Source: Terrihalobacillus insolitus (lineage in GTDB: Bacteria > Bacillota > Bacilli > Bacillales > Amphibacillaceae). From it: a DNA stretch of 64,000 bases. Positions within the stretch are counted from its first letter, which is position 1. Each line of letters starts with the position of its first letter. The DNA is taken from the NCBI RefSeq assembly GCF_028416575.1, contig NZ_JAMQKB010000002.1:269190-333189 (forward strand), given 5' to 3'. Of this stretch, positions 17,250 to 26,644 are shown one piece after another. The notes under the pieces were generated by a model. It was given only the letters and a program-made list of their open reading frames with translations. It ran no database searches and was not told the DNA's origin. Position numbers and translations under genes: made by a program.

Positions 17250-17510
17250 TTAACAGCAACGAAAACCATCTAATGGTGATTTGTCCATCCCCATTCTTAG
17301 ATGCCAATCATGAAATTTCTCTAACATATAAGGATACAGTTCTAACGTGTAATAATATACAGGGTTCGGAATCCCAATCATTTCTGAGTATAATAAAAGT
17401 AAAAACAGGTCATCTTCATCTCTTAGTTCTCTGGCAATCTCCAAACGATGGGGCATGCTTAATACCTCATCATACCATTGGATTAATTTTTTCAGCTTGT
17501 CCAACGCCAT
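17250..17510 (-). CDS. Cory-CC-star family protein
   Basis: This 86-residue protein ends in a cysteine pair as its last residues (DGFRCC, then stop). It has the sequence PHRLEIARELRDEDDLF and an aromatic-rich middle (NPVYYYTLELYPYM). These features fit the small family NCBI calls cory-CC-star, which is found beside ArsA-type ATPase genes, as here. Function unknown; the terminal CC could bind a metal or be modified. First gene of a three-gene operon. Confidence 0.7.
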   Translation of the reverse strand: MALDKLKKLIQWYDEVLSMPHRLEIARELRDEDDLFLLLLYSEMIGIPNPVYYYTLELYPYMLEKFHDWHLRMGMDKSPLDGFRCC

Positions 17511-17542
17511 CTTAACAGATACTCCCTTCTTTTCTTATGAAA

Positions 17543-17568
17543 GCGGGGATCAAAATAATGATCCCCGC
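17543..17568. terminator. Terminator of cstA
   Basis: Ten-base perfect arms (GCGGGGATCA/TGATCCCCGC) with a 6-base loop, 36 bp past the cstA stop on the minus strand. The following T run is weak. Confidence 0.7.
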
Positions 17569-17604
17569 AAATCTTATTTAAGTACATTGAGACATTCGCT
17601 TGCT

Positions 17605-19326
17605 TTACGTTAGTCTATCTTTTTTATATAAGGTTGACACTGCTGTCAATATAATCCATACAGCAAATACAAAGATAATCGCGCCAAAAATAAATAGTAA
17701 CATACTAGCTTCAGAACCGTACCAAGCCCACTTGAAAAGTACTTGGTTAAACATCGCTAGTAGCGTCATAAATAATAGGAACACCATCGGGATAAATGCA
17801 ATCATATAGTTTCTGCCCTGATTCTTTAACCAGATCGAAATAAGTAACAAGCTAATTCCTGCTAAAAGCTGATTGGATGTTCCAAAAAGTGGCCATAGTA
17901 AATATCCTCCTGAACCAAAACCCTTTGGTCCTTCTGGTAATAGCACAAGTGCTGCACTTAATACAACCGCAACCGATGTGGCCACATGTGTTTTTGTTAA
18001 GGCAGGAATCTTATATTCCACGCCTAGCTCCGATATGATGTAGCGCATTAACCGAACAGATGTATCAAGAGTCGTTGCCGCAAAACTCACAACGATGACA
18101 GACACAATGGTTGTAGCAATATCAGCAGGAATGCCAAGTCCTCCAGCAAGTTGACTTGCACCATTTACAAACACACCTAGACCTGCACCACTTGCTTCCG
18201 TAAAACTGCTATATGTTGCAGTAAATTGTTCGGTAGACGGAAAAAATGTAATAACCGCAACAATGGTGACCAGTGCAAGTGCACCCTCACCAACAGCACC
18301 TAAGTATCCAACAAATCGAGCATCTGTTTCCTTATCTAACTGTTTTGAAGATGTGCCCGACGAAACGAGTCCATGAAATCCTGAAATGGCACCACACGCA
18401 ATCGTAATAAAGAGGAGCGGGAACCAGGATACATCTGCACCACTATTTGTCGCTGGTGCTGTAATTTCTGGATTCGAGAATAACAGACCCAAATATAAAA
18501 TAGCCAGACCGACAACTAGTTGGTGTGAATTAATGTAATCCCTAGGTTGTAAAAGCTTCCAAACAGGTAGCGTAGAAGCGATATATACATAGATCATTAA
18601 AATAATAATCCAGATAAAAAACGCGCTAGAAGTTGTGCTCAATCCGAACATTCCTGTTGCACCTTCTCCACCCATCCATGCGATTAAATCAATTTGGAGA
18701 AATGATACCCTGCTTGAAATAATAGCAGTCAAATACATGACAGCTAACGCAATTAGGGAAGGAACCAACATGCTTCCCTTCTTCTTATAGACGGAATAAC
18801 CAATCCAAACCGCGAGTGGAATTTGAATAAACACAGACAATACACTCGCTGGAAAGGAAATGAATAGATTTGCAATAACCCAAGCAAACACTGCATTAAC
18901 CATAAGCACTAAAATGAGAATGATGAACAAAAACAACAATTTTGCTTTCTTTCCAATCAAATTCTGTGCTAGCGTACCTACAGATTGTCCTTTGTTACGT
19001 ACCGACAACACCAATGTTCCAAAATCGTGCACACCTGCTGCAAAAACCGTTCCTAGTACTACCCATAAAAATGCGGGCAGCCATCCCCAATAAACGGCAA
19101 TTGCTGGTCCAACAATTGGAGCTGCACCTGCCACAGATGTGAAGTGATGTCCCCATAACACAAACTTATTTGTTGGTACAAAATCTACTCCATCCTTGTA
19201 TTGATGTGCTGGAGTGACATAGTTTGGATCTAATCGATAGATCCGTTCGGCAATCAGCTTAGAGTAATAACGGTAACCTAAGAAAAAAACAATAATACCC
19301 ACAATTGCAATACCAATACCACTCAT
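17605..19326 (-). CDS. cstA: CstA family carbon starvation transporter
   Basis: Polytopic membrane protein of 573 residues with the CstA landmarks HHFTSVAGAAPIVGPA and GVHDFGTLVLSVRNKGQSVG in the N-terminal third, and SGFHGLVSSGTSSKQ in the middle. Members take up pyruvate or peptides during carbon limitation; the substrate here is not decided. A cre-like site upstream (19389-19402) suggests CcpA repression. It belongs to a run of minus-strand genes, separated by terminators. Confidence 0.88.
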   Translation of the reverse strand: MSGIGIAIVGIIVFFLGYRYYSKLIAERIYRLDPNYVTPAHQYKDGVDFVPTNKFVLWGHHFTSVAGAAPIVGPAIAVYWGWLPAFLWVVLGTVFAAGVHDFGTLVLSVRNKGQSVGTLAQNLIGKKAKLLFLFIILILVLMVNAVFAWVIANLFISFPASVLSVFIQIPLAVWIGYSVYKKKGSMLVPSLIALAVMYLTAIISSRVSFLQIDLIAWMGGEGATGMFGLSTTSSAFFIWIIILMIYVYIASTLPVWKLLQPRDYINSHQLVVGLAILYLGLLFSNPEITAPATNSGADVSWFPLLFITIACGAISGFHGLVSSGTSSKQLDKETDARFVGYLGAVGEGALALVTIVAVITFFPSTEQFTATYSSFTEASGAGLGVFVNGASQLAGGLGIPADIATTIVSVIVVSFAATTLDTSVRLMRYIISELGVEYKIPALTKTHVATSVAVVLSAALVLLPEGPKGFGSGGYLLWPLFGTSNQLLAGISLLLISIWLKNQGRNYMIAFIPMVFLLFMTLLAMFNQVLFKWAWYGSEASMLLFIFGAIIFVFAVWIILTAVSTLYKKDRLT

Positions 19327-19388
19327 TTTTAAACCTCCCTTTGATTAAGTTTTACTCGTATAAGTAGCTTTGCGCCGCGCCTTCACTA

Positions 19389-19402
19389 AGAAAGCGCTTT
19401 AA
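19389..19402. promoter_or_regulatory. cre-like site upstream of cstA
   Basis: AGAAAGCGCTTTAA contains the perfect AAAGCGCTTT core of the CcpA operator and lies about 63 bp before the cstA start codon, in promoter position. CcpA repression in sugar-rich conditions suits a carbon starvation gene. Confidence 0.65.
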
Positions 19403-19610
19403 CCTTATACAAGAAATAAAACCGCATGGCGATCCCATTACCACTAGTGTATCGTCTAAAACACCTAAATAGTACTTATTAACGAAGAAAAATTGCGTAA
19501 TAGATGGATGAACTAGTGTTAACAGAATTTTATAAATAGCGGTTCCATTTCATTTTAAACGATGATAGAAGTTGAATCAATACATAATCACATCACCATC
19601 GACTAAACAC

Positions 19611-19646
19611 AAAAATGCTGAGTTCTCACTGAACCCAGCATTTTTT
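19611..19646 (-). terminator. Terminator of permease gene
   Basis: Stem AAAAATGCTGaGTTC/GAACcCAGCATTTTT with one mismatch and a 5-base loop, ten bases past the permease stop, followed by T on the minus strand. Confidence 0.85.
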
Positions 19647-19656
19647 GTAAAACCTC

Positions 19657-21081
19657 TTAAAATAATAAAACCGCTAAAATGGTTGATACAATCAACCCTA
19701 GCATAACAGGAAGAAAGTTTTTTCGAACTAATTCCATTACTGGCACACCACAAAAGCCAGCTACCGCTACTAAGGAGGACCAAGCAACAATCGTTCCACC
19801 ACCAGTCCATATCGAACCCATTTGACCAATTGCAGCTAAAGTTGCGGGGTCAATTGGGCCGTTCGCTAGTGCACCTGCCAATGAACCTGTCAACGGAAGA
19901 CCGGAAAATCCTGAACCATCTAATCCAGTGATGATCCCAATAATCAAAATACTGAAAGCAGCCAAGAAAGCATTTTGCGGTAGAAATGCTTGAGATGACT
20001 GAACGAGTTCAAATAAAAGTGCAGGTGGATCTCCTTCCGTAATCGAAAGGATGCTTCCAGAAAAATCAGAGCTTCCAAGGAAGAAGAAACCTGCTATCGG
20101 GATAACTGGTCCCATCGCTTTAAAAGCAAAAACAAAACCATTTGTTATATGGTCACTAATATGATCTAGAGCACTTCTTTTTCCGAATGCAACAGTTGAC
20201 AATAAGAGTAGAATAACAGCAACGCCACCAATAAATGCAGCACCGTCCCCACCTTCAAAACCACCCATTCTGCCTGTCGTTAATTTGGTAGACACCATAT
20301 AAACCATGACAGCTAGCATGGAAAGTGGAACTAAAACGGCAAAAATTCTACTCCAAGTTGTTGTCGCTTTGCTTTCGGCAGGTTCTGTTTGTTCTTCAGA
20401 GCCTTGCAATAATTGCAACTCACCCTCTATTCTAGGGTCGTTTGCAGACATTATTGATTTACGGTTTACTAAATAGGCTACAGCAAGTGCGACAAAACCT
20501 GAAATGAGTGATAAAATTAACGCCTCATTAATCATTGCACTAGGTTCAATTCCCGCAGCTTTTGCCGATAATCCTGGAGCGACTTGAATCACGTAGTCTG
20601 AGGAGAGTGCCATCCCCTGACCCGCAAGTGCGACCGCCACAGCGGCGAGCATTGCTGGCAATCCAGCCCTTACGGCAGCAGGTACTAATAGTGCACCAAT
20701 AAGTGGTACAGCTGGTGTCGGCCAAAAGAATAACGAAATCACATAGGTGACACCAATTAACACGAAGAATGCGACATGACCATTGACCATTATCTTCTGA
20801 ATTGGTTGAATCATCCGTTTATCTGCACCTAAATCTTTAAGTGAGTGCAGCAATGCAACCATGAACGTGATAATCAAAAAAATGTTAAACAATTCTTTTG
20901 CCGCAACTAAATTTGCATTAAAAATGGCAGTAAATCCATCGATTACACTCCCCTTATATACCCACGCAATGACAAAGGTACCGAGCAAGGTCGGGAGAAC
21001 CACACCCCGGCGGCATGCCATCGTGATAATAATGAGCAGCGTAAAAGCACCATACAACCAATGAGAAACCGTTAAATCCAT
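19657..21081 (-). CDS. Polytopic membrane permease, unknown substrate
   Basis: The 474-residue protein has about 12 hydrophobic segments, including WPTPAVPLIGALLVPAAV and ITGLDGSGFSGLPLTGSL. The arrangement resembles the ion-transporter superfamily (GntP, CitM and DcuC relatives) that carries organic acids, but I cannot name the substrate. ATG 21081 follows GGGAGG; the frame to 21108 is longer but has no site. It lies 129 bp after a DUF1028 gene on the same strand, which may act on a related substrate. Confidence 0.65.
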   Translation of the reverse strand: MDLTVSHWLYGAFTLLIIITMACRRGVVLPTLLGTFVIAWVYKGSVIDGFTAIFNANLVAAKELFNIFLIITFMVALLHSLKDLGADKRMIQPIQKIMVNGHVAFFVLIGVTYVISLFFWPTPAVPLIGALLVPAAVRAGLPAMLAAVAVALAGQGMALSSDYVIQVAPGLSAKAAGIEPSAMINEALILSLISGFVALAVAYLVNRKSIMSANDPRIEGELQLLQGSEEQTEPAESKATTTWSRIFAVLVPLSMLAVMVYMVSTKLTTGRMGGFEGGDGAAFIGGVAVILLLLSTVAFGKRSALDHISDHITNGFVFAFKAMGPVIPIAGFFFLGSSDFSGSILSITEGDPPALLFELVQSSQAFLPQNAFLAAFSILIIGIITGLDGSGFSGLPLTGSLAGALANGPIDPATLAAIGQMGSIWTGGGTIVAWSSLVAVAGFCGVPVMELVRKNFLPVMLGLIVSTILAVLLF

Positions 21082-21210
21082 CCGTATACCTCCCTTTCGC
21101 ATGATCACTTACTTGGTTTCTATGTGATAGCCTATGCGAAAGGGTAGGATTGGGTGATACTAGCGGAGTCTGCCTCTTAGTGTATGGAGTAAATTAGAAA
21201 ATTTTCAAGT

Positions 21211-22074
21211 TTATTTATTTTTCATGAACTCCAACACTTCTTTGTCGATTTTTCCTTTTTCGAGCTCCCTTTCTTCAAAATTTTCAGTATGGAGAAATTG
21301 TGTTAATGCCTTGTGAAAAGCGTCATTTTCAGGATTCGACTCTGATAGATAGCCCCATTTATTGAGTGCCTCGATCACTTCTGTTTTCGTATCTCCCTCA
21401 ATGGATAAAATGTTCTCCTTTTTTGTTTCACCAAAATAAAGCTGTTGGAGCTTGTATAACCTCGCCAATTCATCAATTGGTTCAGGATGATCATCGACCC
21501 GTAAATCAATATACCTGTCATTAAAACCACCATAGCCACCTTGTTCCTTAACAACGTATAGGGCCGCTGATTGTTTTCCCCTGCTATCACCGCCAGCAGT
21601 TTGGGCGGCGTCTAATGCTGCTAATAAGCGCTCTGCCAAGCTTCCTTTATTCTCCTCAAAAGCACGCCCCATGGCAGTCACTGTTTCTTCGTTCACGAGA
21701 ATATTTCCTTGTACCGCATAATTTTTTCCTGTGACTCCACCTGCCCAATCATAACAATTTTCACCTGTAAAAGTGGCAGCATTCCCTTTTGCATCTATTA
21801 TTCCAACCTGACGTTCCTCACGATCTGAATCATGAGCAAGTAATGCCTGTAAAGCCTCCTCTGGTGATTTACCTTCCTCCAAAAGCTGCAATCCGTCTGG
21901 CCCATAGGATGGATTACCAAATGCTTGTGTTGCAACGGCTCCTACACCCGCCTTTGCCCAAGGAACAACAGACCCAACTGCAATAAATTTAGACTGAACA
22001 CCTACACCAAGTTCACCTGTTTCTGGATCAAATCCGACAATAGAAAAAGTAGCAATCGTTTTCGTTGTATTCAT
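21211..22074 (-). CDS. DUF1028 protein, Ntn-hydrolase-like
   Basis: The 287-residue protein opens with TKTIATFSIVGFDPETGELG and has GVGVQSKFIAVGSVVPWAKAG taken in parts and ATQAFGNPSYGPDGL. The N-terminal domain belongs to DUF1028, related in fold to Ntn hydrolases; the C-terminal part is a helical extension. The substrate is unknown. The start is ATG 22074, eight bases after AGGAGG; an in-frame TTG at 22080 sits too close. It follows a small zinc-ribbon gene by 31 bp. Confidence 0.82.
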   Translation of the reverse strand: MNTTKTIATFSIVGFDPETGELGVGVQSKFIAVGSVVPWAKAGVGAVATQAFGNPSYGPDGLQLLEEGKSPEEALQALLAHDSDREERQVGIIDAKGNAATFTGENCYDWAGGVTGKNYAVQGNILVNEETVTAMGRAFEENKGSLAERLLAALDAAQTAGGDSRGKQSAALYVVKEQGGYGGFNDRYIDLRVDDHPEPIDELARLYKLQQLYFGETKKENILSIEGDTKTEVIEALNKWGYLSESNPENDAFHKALTQFLHTENFEERELEKGKIDKEVLEFMKNK

Positions 22075-22105
22075 TTCCAATTCCTCCTTGTATGTACGTT
22101 CTCTT

Positions 22106-22240
22106 CTATTTTTCTAAATCATCTGTATCAAAGCAAGCAAAACAAAACAATTGGCCATTCTCATGAACACCGTTAAGGAAACCATTTTCACAATAAATCT
22201 CTTTCTCGCACTTCTGACAGGTGCCGATCAACTCTTGCAT
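22106..22240 (-). CDS. Small four-cysteine zinc-ribbon protein
   Basis: A 44-residue ORF with CQKC, a further C (EIYCENG) and CFAC, the spacing of a treble-clef or ribbon zinc site, and an acidic tail. AAGGAG lies eleven bases before the ATG. It sits 49 bp after the M3 peptidase gene and 31 bp before the DUF1028 gene, so it is probably cotranscribed. Function unknown. Confidence 0.65.
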   Translation of the reverse strand: MQELIGTCQKCEKEIYCENGFLNGVHENGQLFCFACFDTDDLEK

Positions 22241-22289
22241 AAAAAGGTCAACTCCTTTTTTACGATTCCTTTAAGCGGATGTTCAACCG

Positions 22290-24095
22290 TTAATACGTTG
22301 TGTTTCCTTCTGTCAATTTTAAAAATTCTTCAACATCCCTAATACAAATTTGAATTGCCTTTTCCCAAAAATCAAGTTCTTCAAGGTCAATCCCTAAATG
22401 TTTTTTTGCCAAATCTTCTACTTGCATTTGCCCAGTATCTCGTAATAATGCTTGATAGGACTCTTCAAAATTATCTTCCCCATCTAAGGCATTCGCGTAA
22501 ATTCCTAGGCTAAACAAATAACCAAACGTGTATGGAAAGTTGTAAAAAGGTACGTCGGTAATGTGGAAGTGTAATTTGGAAGCCCAAAACATTGGATCGT
22601 ATTCTTCTAACTCGCCACAGTATGCCTCGGTCTCGGCCCCTACCATTAGTTCCTTTAATTTTTCTACAGATACAAGTCCTTGTTTACGTTCCTCATAAAA
22701 TTTAGTTTCAAAAAGAAATCGCGCATGAATATTCATAAAGAATGCAACGCTTCGTTGAATTTTATTCTCCAATAAAGCAATTTTTTCTTGTTTGTTTGTA
22801 GCTTCTTTCACTGCCGCATCTGCTACTACCATTTCAGCGAAAGTAGAAGCCGTTTCGGCAACATTCATCGCATAACTCTGGTTTATAATATCTAAATCAT
22901 TCATTACATGCTGATGATAACCATGACCAAGTTCATGGGCCAATGTCGCAATATTGGAAGATGTCCCTGAATAGGTCATAAAAATCCGAGTTTGTTGACT
23001 GTCTGGGAAGCTTGTGCAAAATCCACCTGGTCGCTTTCCAGGGCGATCCTCTGCCTCAATCCACTGTTCCTCAAATGCTTTTTTCGCAAAAGATGCCATT
23101 TGCGGACTGAACTTTTGAAACTGGTTCATAATAAAATGTGCTCCATCTTGATAATGAAATGTTTTTGTTGAATTGGAAATAGGGGCATCAAGATCATACC
23201 AGCTTAATTTTTCAACACCAAGTAATTCTGCTTTCCGCTTTAAATACGAAACAAATGGCGTTTTGTTGTTTTCAATTGCATTCCACATGGCATATAGTGT
23301 CTTTTCACTCATCCGATTATACTCAACTGGTTCCTTTAAAACATTATTCCATCCTCTATGCTTATACGTTTGTAATCGAAACCCAGCTAAATGATTAAGC
23401 GTTTCACCGAATAATTCCGCATTTGCATCCCATGCTTGTGAGATTTTCTCAAAAACCTCCTTTCGTACATTTCGATCAGGATCACTTAATTTATTAGCTG
23501 CTTGGCCCATCGATAAGTGTTTTGTTTGCCCACTTTCACTAATAGGCACACTCATTTTTCCAACAATCGTGTCATACATTTGACCCCATCCATGGTAACC
23601 ATCAACCCCCAAATCATTGATCATAACCTCTTGCGTAAACGGTAACCTGTCCTTTGCTTTACGGCGTCTTTCATCTAATACAAATGAAACATTTAATATA
23701 GGAGGTTGAGCGATTAACTCTTCCCAAACTACATCCGTTACTTCCACTATTTTCTGGTCAAAAGCAGCTAATATTGTCGACTTCTTTGCAGAGAACTCGG
23801 ATCGCTTTCCAATAAGAAGTTTTGCCTTTTTATCGTTCACATCCTGGGCTGAAAGACAACTGATGTAGGCACTCGATTCTTGAAGCATTTTCGATGTCTT
23901 GTTTAGCAAAGAAACAATTGATTCTAGTTCTTCCCTTTTACTAGAATCAGTAGGTACGCTCCAGCGATTCACCCTTTCTGAAAGCCTATCCAATTCTTTA
24001 TCTAACGCACTCATGTACTCCATTAATTCCCTTGAGTCACTACCACCTTTAAAAATAACGTCTAAGTCCCAAGTAGGTTTATAACCAACAGCCAC
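22290..24095 (-). CDS. pepF: M3 family oligoendopeptidase
   Basis: Cytoplasmic zinc metallopeptidase of 601 residues. The active site is HELGH (in TLAHELGHGYHQH), with a downstream glutamate in FAEMVVADA. The N-terminal half is the helical M3 domain. The GTG start at 24095 sits six bases after AAAGGAGAT; the open frame extends 19 codons further without a site. It degrades oligopeptides; the exact subgroup (PepF or a relative) is inferred. Confidence 0.85.
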   Translation of the reverse strand: MAVGYKPTWDLDVIFKGGSDSRELMEYMSALDKELDRLSERVNRWSVPTDSSKREELESIVSLLNKTSKMLQESSAYISCLSAQDVNDKKAKLLIGKRSEFSAKKSTILAAFDQKIVEVTDVVWEELIAQPPILNVSFVLDERRRKAKDRLPFTQEVMINDLGVDGYHGWGQMYDTIVGKMSVPISESGQTKHLSMGQAANKLSDPDRNVRKEVFEKISQAWDANAELFGETLNHLAGFRLQTYKHRGWNNVLKEPVEYNRMSEKTLYAMWNAIENNKTPFVSYLKRKAELLGVEKLSWYDLDAPISNSTKTFHYQDGAHFIMNQFQKFSPQMASFAKKAFEEQWIEAEDRPGKRPGGFCTSFPDSQQTRIFMTYSGTSSNIATLAHELGHGYHQHVMNDLDIINQSYAMNVAETASTFAEMVVADAAVKEATNKQEKIALLENKIQRSVAFFMNIHARFLFETKFYEERKQGLVSVEKLKELMVGAETEAYCGELEEYDPMFWASKLHFHITDVPFYNFPYTFGYLFSLGIYANALDGEDNFEESYQALLRDTGQMQVEDLAKKHLGIDLEELDFWEKAIQICIRDVEEFLKLTEGNTTY

Positions 24096-24271
24096 GTAAC
24101 CATCTCCTTTTTGTAGATCTTTAGTACAGTAATGCGGTGGGATACCCTTCAACTAGTATACGCTTTTTTTAAAAATGAGGAAATCTATCCCACTTTTCTT
24201 TTCAAAATTCCCTGGTTTTTTACTAGCAAAACGTGTGAACGACATTCATACCTAATACTCTATTAGATAAA

Positions 24272-24304
24272 TAAAAAAAGCCCCCAGCAAGAAGAGCTAG
24301 GGGG
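24272..24304 (-). terminator. Terminator of holin gene
   Basis: CCCCC-AGC pairs with GCT-A-GGGGG (one bulge) around a 7-base loop, followed on the minus strand by a run of seven T. It is 22 bp past the holin stop. Confidence 0.85.
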
Positions 24305-24326
24305 TAAGGTTAACAGTTTTTTTACA

Positions 24327-24560
24327 CTACTTCGCTAATCCTTTTTCCTTTAAAACATCACGTTGTTGTCGTCCTTTTTTCGTTATATAGTTATTTTTAA
24401 ACCACGCTATAATGGATGATGCAATTGTAAAAAGAAGTGCAAGGAATTGTTCGAGTTCTTCACTTTCGATTGGTAGTGGAGACATATCAAACATAACAAG
24501 AATTTGATTTAAAAACGCAACACCTAGAACGACAGTACGAATTAAAGTACCTTTATCCAA
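24327..24560 (-). CDS. SPP1-type phage holin, orphan
   Basis: The 77-residue protein has a short N-terminus (DKGTLIRTVVLG), one hydrophobic segment, a linker with PLPIESEELEQF, a second segment (LFTIASSIIAWFKNNY) and a basic tail. This is the layout of SPP1 holins. The TTG start at 24560 is six bases after GGAGGTGA, which overlaps an earlier in-frame TTG. No lysin or other phage gene is next to it, so it is either a domesticated holin or a phage remnant. Confidence 0.75.
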   Translation of the reverse strand: MDKGTLIRTVVLGVAFLNQILVMFDMSPLPIESEELEQFLALLFTIASSIIAWFKNNYITKKGRQQRDVLKEKGLAK

Positions 24561-24825
24561 TTTGGTCACCTCCAACTAGGATAGAATAGATAGCCAATCA
24601 TATGCACCTTCTTACATTGGCTACTACATTTTTTTCATTTAACATCCAATTTGGAACGGCTTTTCGAGTAATTATGAAAAAAATAGGTAGTGAACCAGTA
24701 TAATGGAGGGTGTAAATGAAGACCCATCTATTCTTATATCGTATGGATGAGGCGGGTAGGTGTTGAAAACGAGTGTATGCAGGGGGGTAATTCGCTGTAA
24801 CATCAAAAAAGACACCCCAGTAGGT

Positions 24826-24841
24826 GACTTTTTGAACATCT
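24826..24841. repeat. Single MITE end
   Basis: GGTGACTTTTTGAACATC matches one end of the MITE-like elements at 6383 and 55011. The rest of an element is not recognisable on either side, so this is a remnant or single end. Like copy 1, it lies right next to the stop of a leftward gene. Confidence 0.6.
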
Positions 24842-24842
24842 T

Positions 24843-25307
24843 CTATAAATGAATTGGCTTGTGTTCTTCTAATGAACGCTTAAGCATTTGTTGCATATAA
24901 CCGATCCCTTTTGTTCCTAAAAGTGGAAAAAGTATCGTTCCATTTTCATGAGCTTCAAAGCTTTCTAACACGATAGGTTTGTATTTCTTGCCGGTAAGCA
25001 CTACTATTTTTTTATACTGTCCAAGTCCTTTGTCTTTCACTTGACTTTGTAAAAAATCTGTTTTAATTACTTCCTTGCTGTTTTGATTAAATGTAACATC
25101 ATACGGACCATCTACTATGTCATCAGGATCTAAATAACCATACTTTGCAGACAATATGACCCAGCGATCTAAAAACGTGGTTGCATATTGTTCACAAAGC
25201 GTATGAAAAGTTCCTATATAAGCCTCTTTTGCACGTACAGGTCCTACATCTTCATTTTTATCCCATATTTTTTTGTTCCCGCATGGAATAATTCCTAATT
25301 GTTTCAT
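24843..25307 (-). CDS. DUF6884-like protein
   Basis: The 154-residue protein has LGIIPCGNKKIWD at the N-terminus, then VILSAKYGYLDPDD and VTFN. The C-terminal part has VVLTGKKY and FPLLGTKGIGYM. This looks like the DUF6884 family, related to nucleotide-modification (queuosine/archaeosine-like) domains by the CG and SAKYG motifs; function unproven. ATG 25307 follows GGGTGGGA. Confidence 0.65.
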   Translation of the reverse strand: MKQLGIIPCGNKKIWDKNEDVGPVRAKEAYIGTFHTLCEQYATTFLDRWVILSAKYGYLDPDDIVDGPYDVTFNQNSKEVIKTDFLQSQVKDKGLGQYKKIVVLTGKKYKPIVLESFEAHENGTILFPLLGTKGIGYMQQMLKRSLEEHKPIHL

Positions 25308-25322
25308 CAATGTCCCACCCAC

Positions 25323-25724
25323 TATTCTTGTTTGTGCTACAATAAATGATCTTCTAGATGAAACATTACTATATAACCATCTAACTGACCAGTCCGCGCC
25401 ACCTGTTGAGCTAAAATAAAAAATATGTTTTCGCCTACAGTCACTACTTTTCCCAATATATCAACAATGAAAGCGTTTGCTACTTATCTGACTTATCGCA
25501 ACTATCAGAAAACTTTTCATTTACCTGTTGACCTTGCTTCAAAATCGCTGTATGATTATCGACAATACAAAAAAATATCATTTTCATATGATTATGTGAT
25601 TGCATGAAAAAGCGAGCAAAAGTATACCAAAATTTAAAGCTATCGCCAATAGGAAGTTGGCGCCTAAGCAAAGTTTTTCTAAGTTGCTTAATTGATAAAA
25701 AAATAGACAGAGAGGAGTGAAAAT
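25323..25724. other. Intergenic, no gene recognised
   Basis: About 400 bp upstream of ilvE. Short frames exist on both strands but none has a ribosome binding site or recognisable similarity. I see no T-box here; the ilvE promoter should be in this region. Confidence 0.5.
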
Positions 25725-26633
25725 ATGGGCAATCAATGGATCTTCCTTGACGAAGGCTTTGTAAAAAAAGAAGATGCCGTCGTTTCCGTTTACGATCATG
25801 GATTTCTATATGGAGACGGGGTCTTTGAAGGCATTCGTGTATATAACGGGAATGTGTTTAGGCTTGAAGAACACCTCAATCGATTAGTTGAATCCGCGCA
25901 ATCGATTATGCTAGACATCCCATACACAAAGGAGGATCTCGAACAAATTATTGTGGACACTGTTCGAAAAAACCAACTAGAAAATGCCTATATTCGTGTC
26001 GTCGTATCACGCGGGGTTGGCAACCTTGGACTTGATCCAACAAATTGCTCCAAACCTCGACTGATCGTCATTGCGGAGTCACTTGCTCTTTTCCCAAAAG
26101 AAATGTATGAGCGCGGCATAAAAGTTGCTTCTGTTCCTAGCAGGAGAAACCGTCCAGATGTATTAAGTCCACAAGTAAAATCATTAAATTATTTAAATAA
26201 TATTCTAGTGAAATTGGAGGCAAACCAAGCTGGCGTTGACGAAGCACTAATGTTAAATGATCAAGGATACGTAACAGAAGGTTCTGCTGACAACATTTTT
26301 ATTATAAAGAACAATGTAATCTATACACCGCCAGTATATTTAGGTGCATTACAAGGGATTACTCGAAATGCAATTATTGATATAGCGAACCATTTAGACT
26401 ATGAAATAAAAGAAGCTCCATTCACTCGTCATGATGTGTATGTTGCAGATGAAGTATTTTTGACTGGAACCGCAGTTGAAGTCATTGCAGTTGTTCAAGT
26501 AGATGGTCGCAAAATAAAAGACGGAACACCAGGAAATATTACGAATCATTTGCTTTCTGAATTCAGAAAAGTGGTTACAAGTGACGGCGTTCAGTGCTAT
26601 CATGATACAAAAAGTAGTGCTATCGTTAGTTAA
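25725..26633 (+). CDS. ilvE: Branched-chain amino acid aminotransferase
   Basis: Fold-type IV PLP enzyme of 302 residues that makes leucine, isoleucine and valine from their keto acids. Landmarks are YGDGVFEGIRVYNG, the Schiff-base lysine in QVKSLNYLNN and EGSADNIFIIK. ATG 25725 follows AGAGAGGAG. It opens the branched-chain region but precedes the T-box leader, so it is regulated at least partly apart from ilvB. A relic of ilvD follows 11 bp after its stop. Confidence 0.93.
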   Translation: MGNQWIFLDEGFVKKEDAVVSVYDHGFLYGDGVFEGIRVYNGNVFRLEEHLNRLVESAQSIMLDIPYTKEDLEQIIVDTVRKNQLENAYIRVVVSRGVGNLGLDPTNCSKPRLIVIAESLALFPKEMYERGIKVASVPSRRNRPDVLSPQVKSLNYLNNILVKLEANQAGVDEALMLNDQGYVTEGSADNIFIIKNNVIYTPPVYLGALQGITRNAIIDIANHLDYEIKEAPFTRHDVYVADEVFLTGTAVEVIAVVQVDGRKIKDGTPGNITNHLLSEFRKVVTSDGVQCYHDTKSSAIVS

Positions 26634-26644
26634 GGAGAAACACG

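Noticed and set aside
25425..25671. Short ORFs on both strands upstream of ilvE
   Set aside because: No ribosome binding site and no recognisable similarity.
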